Source: Davidsoniella eucalypti (lineage: Eukaryota; Ascomycota; Sordariomycetes; Microascales; Ceratocystidaceae). From it: 64,000 nucleotides of DNA. Position numbers and translations under genes: made by a program. Below, piece by piece: positions 46,136 to 58,384 of this stretch. The stretch is taken from NCBI GenBank assembly GCA_004009845.1, contig RMBW01000010.1:124001-188000 (forward strand). Direction: 5' to 3'. Each line of letters begins with the position of its first letter. The stretch's first letter is position 1. The notes below the pieces were generated by a model. That model did no database searches, had not been told where the DNA came from, and saw nothing but the letters and a program-made list of their open reading frames with translations.

Positions 46136-47872
46136 TTACACAATCCGGCTAGCCATCGACTCTGTCTCTGTTGGGTTTCGAGGTGGCCTCCGAGCCTTGG
46201 CCGATTCTTTGAGAGATTCCCATTGCTCTCTATATTTCTTCAGTTTCTTCTGCATCTTTTCGTTGTCCTTCTCTACCACATCCAAATGCTTAGTAACTTC
46301 ATTTAGCCTCTGCTCTAGCTCAATGTTGGCGCGCTTTAGATTCTCGTCGTTATATGGCCCGGCTGGGCCTGGCGAGGGGGGTCTGAGAGACCCGCCATCG
46401 CTCGGAGATTTGGGACGCATGATGCGGCTTTCCGTGAGACTCTGAGCACTGGCCTCAAAGACATGAAGACGCTTCTGTAAAGTGTTGACGGCATCTTTGA
46501 GCTTGTCGTTTTGATGGCGCAGCTCGTCAATGGTCATGCGTAGCTCTTGCTCGCTCTGCTTCTGGCGTAGCGACCTATTGCTCTTGATGTGAGGCAAGCT
46601 TTCACTAGCATCTACAAAGTCTTCCGCCTCGTCGTTTGTAGGACCAGGGCTACCACTGTTCTGTGAAGCTGTCAGGCGCCGCTTTTCCTTGTCAGCATAG
46701 CTAAGAATGCCCGCATAAGAAACAGTATGGCCACTAGTAGGAACCACATAGAAGGACTCGTTAACTGGAAGTCCTTGCATGGCCCGTACCGTAGCTTTGG
46801 AGTATATCTTGCCAAGATCAGGTTCCGCGATAATTGACTCCGACAGACGCGACGGTTTGTGAGGTGTCATAGATTTTCGAGATGATGTAGCACTAGACAC
46901 AGCAGTCGTTTGACGGCGACTGATGGGCTGTGGAACAGACTGCGGTGGCTCCTGAATAGTTGATGTATCGTCAGATGTGAGAGGAAGGCCAGCAAAGGCC
47001 AGCGGCGACGAGATGCGGTTGATTATAGAGCCGAAGGCGTTGTAGAAGCGCGAGTAGCCTTCGTCGCTAGCTGGGCTGGACGGAGTAGATCGTTCAGCAA
47101 CCATATTGCTACCGGCCTTTTCGGTATCCAGCATATTCTGCATGCGCGAGCGGCTGCTATCCTTGCGCGGCAAGACCTCCAGATTTCCTGACGCGGGGTC
47201 GCTAGAGACGCTTGGTGCCGCCGGAGCGCCGCTATACTTGGAGCGGATACCACGAGCCGAGTTAAGGTTGTTCGTAATTGCAGCCGCTATATTGCGCTGG
47301 GGATATCGTGGCTGCGCCAGTGAGGGGACCTGGGCGGGATTTTGAGCAGGGATCTTGATGGTGATGTTGTTGGTTAACTGTTTGGTAGCAGCGTTACTGG
47401 CTTTTTCGTCGATATCCTTCTCATTATCAACTTTGCCCTCGATATCGTTGGTGTCATGGGCATCGTGAGTATCATGGTACGTTTTGGTAGGGCTCGGTGG
47501 GCGCACGGGGAGTTTAAGGAGCTCAGCAAGACGCTTGTGGTGGTCTTCGAGTAACCGTAACGTGCGCAGAGCCTCGACGCTGGAAGTGCTGTTGGCGGCA
47601 AGAGCAAATTCGCCGGCAGCCAGTGTGTGCTCGCTAATGGCAACAGTTGTATCAGAAGCTTGTGTCGCACGGGCGGCCGCTTTAGCGTGTTCGTGGGCCT
47701 GGAAGAACACCGGAATCATTAGCAAACATATTGCTTACTGTTGGCTCCAGTTACGGGGGGTCGGGGAAACAATCGTGGTAGCAGAAAGGCCGGCTCATAG
47801 TCGCAGCAAAGGGGGGGGGGGGGGGGGGCTTGGAAGGTAGTGACGCACTTTCGCAAGGGACGAGGCTTCCAT
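46136..47872 (-). CDS. MIT-like, coiled-coil protein (Atg38/NRBF2-like)
   Basis: Exon 47872-47849 (24 nt, MEASSLAK), a 150-nt intron (GTGCGT...CCAG) containing a run of 18 C on the coding strand, then exon 47698-46136. Together they encode 528 residues. The N-terminus (about 8-75) is a MIT-like three-helix bundle: AHEHAKAAARATQA, SEHTLAAGEFALAANST, ALRTLRLLEDHHKRLAELLK. A long Ser/Pro-rich middle follows. About 315-350 hold a well-conserved-looking block (SESIIAEPDLGKIYSKATVRA, then ESFYVVPTSGHTVSYAGIL). The C-terminal 150 residues are heptad-rich (LRMTIDELRHQNDKLKDAV, LEQRLNEVTKHLDVVEKDNE). MIT at the N-terminus plus a C-terminal coiled coil is the layout of Atg38/NRBF2, a regulator of the autophagy PI3-kinase complex. 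That assignment is an inference from layout. It is convergent with the JmjC gene, with 183 bp between stops. Confidence 0.65.
47811..47828 (-). repeat. 18-base G homopolymer (C on the coding strand) inside an intron
   Basis: A pure G tract at 47811-47828 on the plus strand. It reads as C18 on the coding strand of the MIT/coiled-coil gene and lies about 20 nt after the donor of its first intron. Such tracts are prone to slippage during replication and sequencing, so the length should not be trusted. Confidence 0.85.
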
Positions 47873-50800
47873 CGTGGCGGAGAGCACTGGAAGGCCGTGA
47901 GATATATCAGGTCGGAATGTATATGTAGTAGCGCAGCTAGTATCGGGGGCTTCTCTGTACGCTGCGGAGTTCCTAGGCACTAAATCGCGTCATCAATATT
48001 CAGGCGACGTTGGGTTGAGAGACGGAGAATGGAGACAACAAGAAGCAAGGAAGACCACGCTAGAAAGCTAGTAAAAAGAAAAGTCAGAATGGACTTCTTG
48101 TCTAAGACTAGCCATGAGTACAACAAGATAGCAAGATGATGACGCTGATGCGAGCCAATGAACAGCTACCCAACTGTGCACATTTGCCATCAGCTGGTCA
48201 AGCCTGGCTTTTTGTTGCCCTCTCTTACAGCTAAATTATTGACAAATGGGTCTCACCCTACTCATTCTAAGACTTATTATAGTAGGGTTAGCCCCTGATG
48301 CCAGCAGACAGACCCCCTAAGGAGTGTTGTATTACAGGCTTATCAGGAGAGGCTGGTCGCCTGAATTTTGCAAGCAAGTGGTGATGTCTATCCCACCCAA
48401 GGCCATGCAAAATTAAGGCTGTCAAGGGATCAATTTTGGATCGCTGATATATGTATTTGAGACGCTTCATTTAACTAGAACTTTATGGGCTGTTTTATTT
48501 TTGGTTTCTATACTGCTAATATTGGGTAGATATCTGTATGTATCTTGACATGGAAAAAATCAGATAGTCGTTGACAACTGAAGCAACAAGAAAACCTCGT
48601 CTTATGCCTTATCAACATGCCCATTGTATCCGCATTGATACAATATATTGGGCTTGGTACTTAACAGGGCCTCCTATATATCTTTCATCTCCCGTATATT
48701 ATCAGTCCTTTTTGAACCTAGTCTTGAGCATGGTTTTGGCTGTTTAACTTATGATAATGCTTGACATTGAGCTACTTGACCCTGAGATACTTAACTTGGC
48801 TTGGTGAAAGTCAGGTCTAGGAAAACAGTAAACCTACAACATTAACTAATGTCTACCACAAAGTTGTGTTGGTTGAATTTTTGGATTTTGTGACTAGCGG
48901 CCGCGCGATGTCCTGCGCCACTATGTTCGCAGTGGAATATAGAATTCTAGCTTGTTTACAGAACGGCCTAAAACCACTAAATAGATACTATAATTTACGA
49001 TCTGAAATATAGGAATGTTTCTTGAGTAGGTTCAATAATATTTATTGATTATCCAAACAAATTTCACTCATTTCTGGGATGCTGATGATTAGTAGACGTA
49101 AAGTTGTATCCTACAGTTACGGATTAGAATAAACCGCATCATACAAGGTGGAAAGTATAGTGATATTGAAGCTGTTCACAGATGCACTTGACATCATTAT
49201 TGATATGAGGATAAGAACCGGTCCATGGTTACCGTGTATTATGGAATGCATAATGCAACACCATATCTTAGAGTACATACTGGTTGCCTACTATATAATA
49301 GCGCGTCTGTCAAACATACATACATATACATACATATAATATCTCTTAAAATTGTCAATCTATATAATGTATTGTATATGTAATCGTGAGTGAGAACGCT
49401 ATGAATGTTCTTACTTACTCCCTGAACATCCCTTGTTAATATATATAATCGTGTTATATACACATAACTATATGTAGTATTATGTCACTATAGCAAGAAA
49501 TGGCCATGTGGATGGCGATAATACGGGTAGTTTATTTAGGTATGGCTTGTACTTATCTACATATCACCACTATCACTACTAATGGGGGGGCTTGGAAAAC
49601 CGGGTCAAGCCCGCCGGATCAAGCCCGCCGCACAAGACGATGGAGTCTTGAAGTCGGGCGCTTTCCTATAGGGTAGCATCTATAGTGGTGTTTGAGATAT
49701 TATGGAGGTTGGACATCATGCGCTAATAAGTTTGGAAATGGCTCGATGCGTTGATTTAAGAAAACAAAAAAAAAAACCACAAAACAACTGCCTGCAAACA
49801 CTGAAAACATACATAGATTGAGAGTTGTGATGCATACTCTATGCTGTAACTATGGATGCGAATGATAGGTAAGCATGGCATTATATGTGATAGGCGGTGA
49901 CAATGTTGGCGATAGATACTGGCAGTTGGTAGTTTCCTTTTGGTGTATCAACGAATGGTTACTGTGCGCCATGGATAGGCAAGTGCCTGAATACGGGCCT
50001 TGATGACGACTTGGTCTGACTAAGCCGCACTGGAAGAGTTGTTGTGACGTTTGAAGCATCCCAAGGCTTCAATCATCACAGCCATAACTGTAGCCTCTTC
50101 TATTATCGTGGAATCCGGACTCTCACCTGGCTCTGAAGTCGTCCGCAACACGTCTTTTCTCTTTTCTCAGGATTGACCTTTTCTTCTTTTTTTCTTCGTT
50201 GCTATACGATCCCGAACCCCCCTCCTTTCTGTTTTCTGCAACACCAGGCTAGTTCAACTACATATAGAGCCCGGGGCCTGGTTAAGATAGCGTTCTAGTG
50301 GTGGGATGGGTGATGGACATGCTAGCTATCCCTTGAAATACCAAGACTTCTCAAGACATCAAGACGTAGCGTTTCGAGACAGGGGCCAGCTTCCTCCGCT
50401 TGCCGCTATATTTGTTGCTGCCATTATTGCGTTGCCTGCTGCAGCACATCGTTTTTCTCCTGCCATAGTCGGTTGTATGTGAAATCAAGGCACACACAAC
50501 ATAACACACCGGCTGCTTCTCGCCCACTCGTTCTATGCTTGTTCTTGCTGCAATAATAGTATACACCCACTGACTGCAGCCGCTCGACCTCCTGATACTG
50601 CAACGCACACGTCGCTCTCCGTACATATCTTGGCTGTCGTCCTCTTTCTCCCTGTACATATCTTTTTGTTCCGTTTGTTTCGTTCATTTACATATATGCA
50701 TAAACTTGCTATCCTAAAAGCTTGTTTAACCGTTTAGAGAATCTTGGTTTAGAGCCTTTACTCTAGAGCACATCCTCTTCTGCCTGTCCTGTTGCATCGA

Positions 50801-51286
50801 CGTTGGCGGGCTTATATTTTCTTGTTCCCCTTCGCTTTTGACCTGCCTAGAGTCTCATCGAGTTTGCGCTAATCCGCTACCACCTACTTTATGCTGGAGC
50901 CTGCCAGCTTTTTTCTTCTTGCTTACACCTTTGAACTCTTGCGATACGGAATAGACCCTATATACGCCTGTTCTGGCACCTCCTAGGACCATTGATTATT
51001 TTGTCACTGTATTTTATCAGCATTGCGCGGAGATCGTTGTCTTCTTATATCATTATCGTGTTGATCTCGCATTTCGGCGCCCCAAAACACGGTACATCAG
51101 CACTTGGCCGAAGAACTACTTGTAGTGCGTTAGTTGCTGCTGTTGCATCGGGAAGTTCAAGTTCGACTCAGCTTGTCGTGGCACAGCTCGTCTCAACGTC
51201 ATCAACGAACCGCGAAGGCACCTATAGCTGTACTTGGCCTGTCTCCCTGCTGCCCAACTAGCTGTAAGCAGCGTCAGTTTACTACC
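47873..51286. other. 3.4-kb divergent intergenic region
   Basis: Between the MIT/coiled-coil gene (-) and the LAM gene (+), with no supported gene. A GC-rich tandem duplication of TCAAGCCCGCCG lies at 49605-49616 and 49619-49630. CATA/TACATA-rich AT sequence is found around 49310-49340. The stretch from about 50700 to 51286 is mixed CT-rich and is probably promoter and leader of the LAM gene. Short frames at 50351-50687 (minus) are Arg/Cys-rich chance readings. Confidence 0.4.
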
Positions 51287-54200
51287 ATGGGTTCTTCACG
51301 CACAGGAACAGAGCCTATTGGCGCTTCTGCCGCAGCTTCTTCCTCTTATACACCGCGAAACCACCTGGCTGCTGAAAATTCTACAGCTGCACCACTAACC
51401 CGTGAAGACGCCCGCTCCGGCCGGTTTCCTATACGCATATCGAGAGATCGCCTGACGGAGGACCTTGCATTACAAGAGAAGCGAATGAGTGCCAATTCTC
51501 CGCACACTCCAGTGCAAATACCTGTTCTCAAAACCCCCACCATCGAGGAGAACGGATTTGATCTGTAAGTTCTGTTTGCCATGCTCCCACTATATATATC
51601 ATCACCGCTCTACGACTACCAATAACAGGCCTTTTGCCCCGAGGAAACATATCCTCTTCTTTGGCTGCGTACCTAGTTCTAGTTGCACCTAGTTGTGCTG
51701 TGCCTGGTTTGTCCCTGCCCCACTGGCATGTCTGTCTGCCTCTCTGTTTATCTTGACGTGTTTTCCTACGCTTAGGACATGATGTTCGATGTGGTTACAA
51801 CAGTGCTACCTTGACCTTTCTTTTCGCATCTTCGACAGACTGGGCCCAAGCAAGCACAACAATCACTGATTTTCTAATTCAATTCGCCAAGTGGCCTTGT
51901 TTCTGTAACTCCCTCGGGTTCTATGCGAGCGCACTAGACAACACAGGCTGAGCCCGCTTTCAAGATAACACAGCTGATCCCTGTCTGGCCTTTCCCAAGC
52001 TCCAGTGACAAGAGGACCGGATATGGCCTAGCTCTTTGTCTGGCTTCAACCAAGAGTCTGGGCCACTAAGTGTATTAAAGGCTCCGAACCTTCTCTTAAG
52101 CTGATCACTATCCACGAAACCTTTGTTTAATCACGATACACAACTTTGCCTCACTTCACTTTCCTTATCCCAGCGATGGCTCCCTAGCTCGCTTGATCTT
52201 GCACATACTGTATGAACCGCAGAAACTCTTCCACAGAAATCTTCTTCCCTCCCTCTCAATCTTTCCCTTTCCGCCCTGTCTCAGACCTCCGCTGGGATTC
52301 CTATCGATTTTCCAAATTGGGAATCATCTTTTTTTTCTCGTTCTGTTCGTTATTGGCGTACCGTCTTCTTTCTTTAGCATCACCTTCTCGATCCAACCTG
52401 CCTATTTGTATATTCTGGTTCTTGTGTTTCCTAACTCTTTTCTATCAGATCGACAAATAGCAATTCCAACGCCAACGACTTTTATACAGTCTCTGTGCCG
52501 TCAGAACGCTCTAGCGCACACTCTTCTGCTTCCTCCACCAGGCCATCTTCTCAGTCGCGGCCTATCTCGCAAGAAGGAAAGCTAGGCGACATTCCCCATC
52601 AGCCGCCTGTGCCATCATTCACATACAAGTCCTCGACGTTTCCGCGCATTCGTCGCTCTGATATTAGTGCTGAGCAAGGTTCAAATCTTGTACCGCCCAG
52701 CAAAAGCCCAGATTCTCGCCGCTCACCATCGCCAGGTGGCAAGCTCCGTGGCATCTTTCGTGGCAAAAGGAGCAACTCTAGTCTGGCTAGTTCCAGCTCA
52801 GATGTGCCATTAGGTCTCCACGAGGTTGCTGAAATCACCGAAGTTGATACTCCTGTCAACAACCCTCTTGCTTCTAGCTCTACATTTGTCTCTGATCCTT
52901 CTTCCCGACGGCCTGTTCCAGCTCGTATCAACACTGGCACTTCAACCACACCACCAAAGACACCTCCCGGCAGTAACGAGCCTCCCGCTCCTCTTATTGT
53001 GAATACTCCGCCAACACCGACCAATATACAATTCACTACGTCAACGTCTCCTATAAAGAGCATTTTTAACGGCGGCCCTTCAAATTCCGACGTTCCCGGT
53101 GGACCTCAGGAACCTTTTGTACCTAGCTCACAACCTGCTCGTTCGTCTTCAGACAGTTTGGTTCAAGGCCACAGACGACTCAGATCCGGAAGCGCAGGGC
53201 CTAGTAAGCTCTCGAACATCATCCTTCCGCCTTTATCACCAACCCCCCAACACGCCAATCAAGCCCTTGCTATTCTTGATGGGGCCTCAGATACGCAAGC
53301 AACTACATTAACCAACGATACACTCCCTCCCCGTCCCGCAACAAGTGCGAATGCCACTACTGGTTTCTTTTCCTCTATAGTTTCTGCTGCACAAACTGCC
53401 GCAACATCTATCTCGGCAATCACAAACGTCAACGACAGAGTTCTCCAGGGTGCGAAATTACGGTCCGCTTCTTACTCTGTTCTACCTGGAATTGCCGTTG
53501 ATGCTGGTGTTAGTGTCGAGCAATTAGCCCCATCACCACTTATACCCGATATCACTATGGAGCGCAAAGAACCCGCTGTGAAAACCCTCGGAGCTGGCGA
53601 CTTGAGCCTCAGCCAGTTAGGTCTCACTCACCCTCCAACAAAGACATCATCGTTCCCAAATGTCAACCAGCTTACCAATGGGGTAGCTTCCGAACAAACT
53701 AGAGGTAGATCGGAGTCATCCCTCACTGACCCAGTGCGGCCTACAGAGCATAACCTGGATGACAACGCTCGCTCCGTTCATGAACACACACCAGGAGATG
53801 ATTCTCCCAGTCAGAGTGTTTACGGCGATGCCAATGTCACAAATGGGCTTCAACGAAGTAGTAGTATCAGAAGTGCTCTCGAGCGTCACCGCAAAAGAGG
53901 GGGCTCTGCTGCTACTGGTGGTACTATTAGTGCTGCCATTGCTGCCGTGAACCAATCCTCTTTGCCACTACACACTGGCCTCAATGCAAGTGTGCCAAAA
54001 CTTACTGGTTTTGCGATTGCTAGCAAGAAACGCAACAAGGATTTTCACTCCTTGTTCAAGAGCGTTCCTGACGAGGATTACCTGATTGAAGACTATAGTT
54101 GCGCCTTGCAACGGGAGATTCTGTGTCAGGGACGCCTCTATGTTTCTGAGGGTCATCTCTGCTTCAGCAGCAACATTCTTGGTTGGGTTACAACTCTAGT

Positions 54201-55949
54201 TATTGGCTTTGATGAGATTGTAGCTGTAGAGAAACGCAACACTGCGCTTATCTTCAAGAACGGCCTTATGATTTCTACACTACAAAACAAACATGTATTC
54301 GCTAGTTTTACCAGTCGAGATGCGACCTACGACCTTATAATCAACATCTGGAAGCTTGGCCACCCCACTCTCAAGATTAGTGCCGACAAGACTGAGAAGG
54401 CCTCAGATGATTCCGCTACGCCTATTGTCATAAACGATGTCAGCTCTGGCTCCGAAGAAGAAAGTGACGATGAAGACGATGTCTATGATGAAGATGAAGA
54501 CGACGCTGAGGACCAACCCGATCCAACGCCTGCCCCTATAGCAACAGTCGCTGATACAGATGCTGAAAAGACATCTACAAGAAAGCCATCTGCTACTAAT
54601 GGACAAAATGGGACGGCTAGCGATGTTCCTCCTCCTACTGCTGTACTTGGCGTCCAAGACTTCCCTGGGCCTACAACCCATCCTCCAACGGAATGCGGTG
54701 ACCTAGCCAATCATTATGACCGTGTTGTTGGCGATGAGATCATTGCAGCTCCACTAGGCAAGATCTTTGACCTCATTTTTGGCCAAGGATCAGTGAACTT
54801 TATCCAGAAGTTTATCGTTGAGGGCCAAAAATGCTTCGATTACACTGCGGACGGCAAATCACTTAGTACGGAAAACAAAACCAGAACTTGTTCTTACATC
54901 AAGCCTTTGAATGCCTCCATTGGCCCCAGACAGACAAAGTGTATTTTGACCGAGAGTATTGACAGTATCGACTTTAATAAAGCCGTGAGCATCACAGCCT
55001 CAACACAGACCCCAGATGTCCCCAGTGGAAACTTGTTCGTTGTCAAGACTCATTACTGCCTTTCTTGGGCGCCCAACAACCAAACTCGTATGCAAGTCAA
55101 CTGCACGGTTGAATGGTCCGGAAAAAGTTGGATCAAGGGTAAGTCACTCCTACTTACTTAGATCAATATTGCTCAACGCTGACGAACTATCTTCTAGGAC
55201 CCATCGAGAAGGGAGCCAACGACGGTCAGTTGCAGTACTGCACCGATCTCTTTGCCGCTGTTCGTAGCGCCGTCTCATCTAGACCACGGGCCGGTACTGG
55301 CAATGGCCCTGCCGCAAAGACCAAGAAGAAGTCTCGTAAGAACAATTCTTCTGGGGTCAGTCCCACGGTCAAGGTCAACAGCACCGCCGCCACTCAAGCT
55401 AGCAGCTGGGGCCCCTTGGAGCCTGCACGTCCCATCTTGGAACCTGTGGTGGACATTCTAAAGCCTATCTTGTCAGGCAATATCATGTATATCCTTCTCA
55501 TTGGACTATTATTGACAAGCTGGTTTGGGTTTGGCTCTAAAGCATCAACCCAGGTCACAACGCCATACCACGGTGGTGGTATGCCAATGCATCTCAGTAT
55601 TCACAACTACCCAGATCGTATCGCAGCTTATGAAGAGATCTGGCGACGTGAAGAGTCTCAACTCTGGGACTGGCTCGAAGAACGTGTCCACATGGGCCGT
55701 ACTTCTGGCCAGCCTGCAGCTGCTTCGGGTTCGAGCTCTTCAGGTATGCGCCGGAAGCCAATCGATCCCCGAACTGTGGAAGAGCGTCTTCGTGAAGAAA
55801 AGATGGATGAGTCTGAGATTCAGGAGGCCATCGCTGTGACTCAGCGCAAACTCGATGTTCTTAAGGAGGTCATGCTAAAGAAGAAAGCAGCAAAGGCACC
55901 AGAATCTCACCGTGACTCTTCTACCAAGTCACAGGCCCAGAAAGTATAG
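51287..55949 (+). CDS. GRAM/VASt (StARkin) membrane-contact sterol transporter of the LAM/Ltc family
   Basis: Three exons, 51287-51564, 52449-55138 and 55198-55949, encode about 1239 residues. Introns are 884 nt (GTAAGT...CAG, phase 2) and 59 nt (GTAAGT...TAG, phase 1). The first ~600 residues are Ser/Pro-rich and disordered. A GRAM domain lies at about 614-726 (KDFHSLFKSVPDEDYLIEDYSC, GRLYVSEGHLCFSSNILGWVTTL). An acidic linker follows, then a VASt/StARkin domain at about 847-1015 (DEIIAAPLGKIFDLIFG, FIQKFIVEGQKCFDY, CTVEWSGKSWIKGPIEKGANDGQ). A single transmembrane helix at about 1083-1103 (IMYILLIGLLLTSW) anchors it in the ER, and a helical C-terminus follows. LAM proteins sit at ER contact sites and move sterols between membranes. 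Here there is one StARkin domain and no N-terminal BAR domain. The start exon is inferred from phase and composition. Confidence 0.88.
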
Positions 55950-56484
55950 ATTTCCGCACCAGGTATCCTTTCTCTCTTCATATCCCCAAAATTTTTACAA
56001 AAAGACTTGCAACTCGCCACCAATCAAGCTATGGCCATCTCATGATATAAACTGTCTCAGTTTATTGCTAATTTGCACATCGTTATCATTCTCACATATC
56101 CATATCATCTAGTCCTTTTTTTTTCTCATCTCCCATATCGTGATGGCAAACTTCTTTATTCTATCAACTATTCACCTGCAATCATTATCTTTATCGCTCT
56201 TGATATATCATTTCTTATGTTGTTTTCTCCTTTGTGCACTAAAAAACATTGTTATACAATTATAGCGCAGGACGCAGCGTATTATATATATAAATATCTA
56301 CATACTATACATTTATTTCCTTCCATGGAAGTCCTCCAGTAAAACATGAATGATTTGTTAAAAACATAAATTATGTTTACATAGCTTAGGTATTATACAT
56401 ATAGTTAATGCTATAGTAATTTTCTCTATATTTTGGAAAACAAGTTATCTGGTCGAAGGGAACGATGATGATGCCACTTAGGTT
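55950..56484. other. 3' intergenic region between convergent genes
   Basis: 535 bases of AT-rich sequence between the stop codons of the LAM gene (+) and MET2 (-). It contains TATATATAAATATC and other AT-rich stretches consistent with polyadenylation regions. No gene is supported. Confidence 0.5.
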
Positions 56485-58384
56485 CTACCAGGCAGTAATG
56501 TCTTCTACTTCCGCCTCTCCAAACACACTCGACTTGGTTAACTTTCCAACACTCTCTTGCTCAACGGCACTGCCCTCCTTTTCCATGATATCCGGGAGAA
56601 CCTCCTTCAAGAATGACAATACATAGCGGTTAACCTGCTCAAACTGCAGTAGGAAAGCATCGTGGCCCTCTGGACTATCGATACGCTCTAATTTTGCGTT
56701 GGGAATATGGGCAACAAGTTCCTGCTGTTCGGCAAAGGTAAATAGTCCGTCACTTTCGATACCGAGGACTAAGGTTGGCTGTTCGATCAAGGCTAGTGCT
56801 TCGGATATAGATGCGGCGCGACCACGGGAGACATCGTGGGTATCCAACTTGCGTGTCATGGCGATATAGCAGTTTGTATCGAAACGCTTAACGAATTTCT
56901 GACCTTGGTAGCGCAGGTAGGACTGTGCGGAGAAGTACGTGGTAGTGGGGGGTAGAGGGGCGTCTCCGCCGGTCAAAGAATGGGCGTTGGCTACGCTGGC
57001 GCGTTCGGGGCCGTGGAACTGCGGGTCTGCGCTGGGGATAAGCTCTTCGGGTGCGGCAGCGGCGATGGCATTGATCTCAGCGGTAGCAGCGGCAACGGCG
57101 TTGGAAGGAGGGAACTTGGTGGAAGAAGAAGGTACGGGGGAGTTGGGACCGGCAGAAGTGTCGCGTGACTTGACTTTATGGCCATCGTTGTGGATTTGAA
57201 AGTGTGCTTCGCCGGGAGTGTTGGGACGCGAGTTGTTTTGGGCAATGGTCTGGCGTTTGGATGCGTCGGGAATGTTGCGGCCAAAGCGTGACTCGAAGGA
57301 ATCGCGGCTACGGTATGTCAGTAGGGCGGACATGCGGGCTGCGCCAAGGCCGGTGGACGGCGGATCGTCGAAAGAGTAATAACCGTCGTCGTATTTTGGA
57401 TCTCCGAAGATGCTCTGGCGTTGAGCTTCGCCCCAGCTGATGCCCCATGCAGAGTGGCGACTGGAGGTGGCGATGGGTACGACGCAGCGGATGTAGTCGC
57501 AGCCAAGGTAGGCCCATTCAAGAACGAACATGCCACCCAGAGAGCCGCCAATTACAGCGGCGATCTGATTGACACCAAGATCATCCAGCAGGAGCTTGTG
57601 CAGTCTATACATGAGATGTGAGTAGTCGGCTAACCCTGATGGGGTCGGTAGTTGTCTCTTACCTGACGTCGTCGCGGATAGTGGTCAAAGGGAACTCGGG
57701 GCCGTAGTGACCTTTGCTGGGGTCATTGTCCTTACTAGTGACGGGACTAGCAGTTCCGTAGGGGCTACCCAGACTGTTCATGCAGACAATGAAGAAGCGG
57801 GATGTGTCAAAAGCGCGTCCCGGGCCACCGAGAAGAGGACCCCACCAGTCGCTTACATCTGCGCTGCCGGTCAGGGCATGGCAGATAATCATGGCATTGC
57901 CGCCATTAGGAGACAAAGTTCCGCGTGTAGTGTAAGCAACAGGGACGTTGTGCAGCGTGACGCCAGATTCAAGCGTGAACTCGGGAATGATGGCGATTTG
58001 CTGGTCGGGAATCAACGCGGCAAACGGATTCTCAGGTTGTGATTGCGTTCTTACTTGGAAGTATTCAGTGGATGTTCCTATTTTTTCAGAGGGATGGGGT
58101 GGCTTGTTGGTAGGCTTTACACCACTGAAGGAATGCAAAGCTCAGCGATGATATCACTGTAAGGAGGGGCAACTAAAAAAGCTGGCGGGGCAATGACTTT
58201 CACGGGAATGCGAATAAAAGGCTGAGCACTGGCAACAGCTGCGACAATATTAAAAGGACACAAAGTCACAAATAGTCAAAAAGAAAGGAAGCTTTGGGAC
58301 CTAGGGCTGCCGTTCGCCATAATACTGACCATATTTGTGCATATCGCCAGCCTGAGTGGCAGCAGAATCAGCCGATGCCGGCAT
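56485..58384 (-). CDS. MET2: Homoserine O-acetyltransferase
   Basis: Three exons give about 550 residues: 58384-58330, about 58140-57663, and 57604-56485. The last intron (58 nt, GTAAGA...TAG) is certain. The first is less so: a GTCAGT donor at 58329 can join an acceptor at 58141 in phase, or a donor at 58325 (GTATTA) can join the better CAG at 58125. These differ by four residues. The alpha/beta-hydrolase core is clear: ENPFAALIPDQQIAIIPEFTL, ICHALTGSADVSDWWGPLLG (oxyanion region), the nucleophile elbow GGSLGGM (Ser near residue 199), then aspartate in GIESDGLFT and histidine in EGHDAFLLQF. It acetylates homoserine with acetyl-CoA in methionine synthesis. A ~90-residue Ala/Ser/Pro-rich insert (about GEAHFQ to PPTTTYFSAQ) precedes QSYLRYQGQKFVKRFD, and fungal enzymes are known to carry inserts here. 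Confidence 0.9.

Noticed and set aside
50351..50687. Arg/Cys-rich minus-strand frames upstream of the LAM gene
   Set aside because: Overlapping frames without family resemblance inside the LAM gene's upstream region.
58081..58320. Extra middle exon in MET2 (CAG acceptor near 58228, frame AVASAQPFIRIPVKVIAPP)
   Set aside because: It reads well but runs into a stop and has no donor that restores the MET2 frame, so a direct join was preferred.
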